A stretch of DNA of 64,000 nucleotides, from NCBI RefSeq assembly GCF_008710135.1, contig NZ_VYKK01000015.1, positions 124,001 through 188,000 of the forward strand. The letters run 5' to 3'. The DNA comes from Paenibacillus spiritus (lineage in GTDB: Bacteria > Bacillota > Bacilli > Paenibacillales > Paenibacillaceae). Below are positions 63,428 to 64,000 of this stretch, piece by piece. Made by a program: the position numbers and the translations under genes. Under the pieces are notes generated by a model that saw only the letters and a program-made list of their open reading frames with translations, did not search any database and had not been told where the DNA came from. Each line of letters begins with the position of its first letter. The first letter of the stretch is position 1.

Positions 63428-64000
63428 TGATCGGTCACGAGTTAGGCGGTCGTTACCAAGTCATCGAGCGAATCGGCGGAGGAGGGATGGCGCTCGTCTA
63501 CCGGGCGCACGATATTCTGCTCAACCGCAACGTCGCCATCAAAGTGCTGCGCAGCCAGTTTGTGCACGACGAGGAGTTTATTCGGCGCTTCCGAAGGGAG
63601 GCCCAATCGGCGGCTTCGCTCTCCCATCCCAACGTGGTCAGCATTTACGACGTGGGGCAAGAGGACGAAATTCATTATATTGTAATGGAATATGTGGAAG
63701 GCAAGAACCTGAACGAGATTATCAAGGAGAGGGCTCCGCTCCAGGTCGATGAGTCGATCCGGATCGCATCCCAGATCTGCGACGCGCTCGATCACGCCCA
63801 CCAGAACCAGATTATTCACCGGGATATCAAGCCCCATAATATACTGATCGGACGGGGCGGACGGGTGAAGGTGACGGACTTCGGGATTGCCCGCGCGGTA
63901 ACCTCCACGACCATTACCCAGACGGGTTCGGTCGTCGGGTCGGTCCACTATTTCTCGCCGGAGCATGCCAAAGGCGTCGCCACGGGCGAGAAGTCCGATC
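63427..64000 (+). CDS. prkC: Ser/Thr protein kinase PrkC (N-terminal part, cut by the window)
   Basis: The first 191 codons are seen; the gene continues past the window. The kinase domain shows the glycine loop [10 protein letters not shown], the catalytic Lys in [10 protein letters not shown], the loop [15 protein letters not shown], an activation segment with Ser/Thr residues ([10 protein letters not shown]) and [11 protein letters not shown]. In B. subtilis the rest holds a TM helix and extracellular PASTA repeats that sense muropeptides. The start ATG overlaps the prpC stop (GTGATGA). Confidence 0.95.
   Translation, partial: MIGHELGGRYQVIERIGGGGMALVYRAHDILLNRNVAIKVLRSQFVHDEEFIRRFRREAQSAASLSHPNVVSIYDVGQEDEIHYIVMEYVEGKNLNEIIKERAPLQVDESIRIASQICDALDHAHQNQIIHRDIKPHNILIGRGGRVKVTDFGIARAVTSTTITQTGSVVGSVHYFSPEHAKGVATGEKSD

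Noticed and set aside
1..64000. Mobile elements, prophage, CRISPR or tRNA/rRNA genes
   Set aside because: No transposase, integrase, repeat array or tRNA cloverleaf was seen; gene content is housekeeping throughout.

Overview
The window looks like part of a chromosome from a fairly GC-rich member of the Paenibacillaceae (Bacillota). The evidence is strong Shine-Dalgarno sites, TTGACA/TATAAT-type promoters, frequent GTG and TTG starts, CcpA with cre boxes, a BceRSAB-type antibiotic-sensing cassette, and the Bacillus-type ylo cluster (rqcH, yloB, yicC, remA, gmk, rpoZ, coaBC, priA, def, fmt, rsmB, rlmN, prpC, prkC). I see no rRNA, tRNA, prophage, insertion sequence or CRISPR array. Almost all the DNA is coding, on both strands, in short operons separated by clear intrinsic terminators.

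Positions 1-12,900 hold arginine decarboxylase, an MFS exporter, a YktB-family protein, an unrecognised conserved protein, 6-phosphogluconate dehydrogenase, shikimate kinase, a rhodanese, EPSP synthase, a CoA-binding protein, and a two-gene PTS operon (GlcNAc/glucose-type EIICBA plus Enzyme I, without HPr). Positions 12,900-19,500 carry a BceR-BceS-BceA-BceB-type peptide-antibiotic detoxification system with a candidate operator, back to back with an ECF sigma factor and its membrane-bound DUF4179 anti-sigma partner. Positions 19,500-29,000 hold a PfpI-like protein, a zinc-ribbon protein, ccpA (with a near-perfect cre at its own promoter), MTA/SAH nucleosidase, a class A PBP with a fibronectin type III tail, rpsD with a structured leader, and a GAF-GAF-GGDEF diguanylate cyclase.

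Positions 29,000-37,000 hold a lipoprotein, an M29 aminopeptidase, an HPr-like protein without the catalytic His region but with a Ser46-like site, YlaN, a Ca2+/H+ antiporter, an Asp23 protein, an FtsW-type SEDS protein, an M20 amidohydrolase and a CBS-pair protein. Positions 37,200-44,400 hold a bacterial XPB helicase overlapping a second protein that also carries an XPB-N-type domain, then ylbF and ylbG (RNase Y specificity factor and neighbour), an unknown gene, and an overlapping LysR-PHP phosphoesterase pair.

Positions 44,500-64,000 are the ylo cluster. rqcH and the Ca2+-ATPase yloB are divergent. dapF and a fused methionine synthase/MTHFR are inserted before yicC. The cluster continues through transcription, translation and replication-restart genes to the PrpC/PrkC phosphatase-kinase pair, where prkC is cut by the window end. 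Most genes are ordinary housekeeping functions. The points most worth following are the XPB pair, the N-truncated HPr-like protein and its link to CcpA, several structured or palindromic non-coding elements, and a few residue-level deviations, such as RqcH Glu-Arg in place of Asp-Arg.
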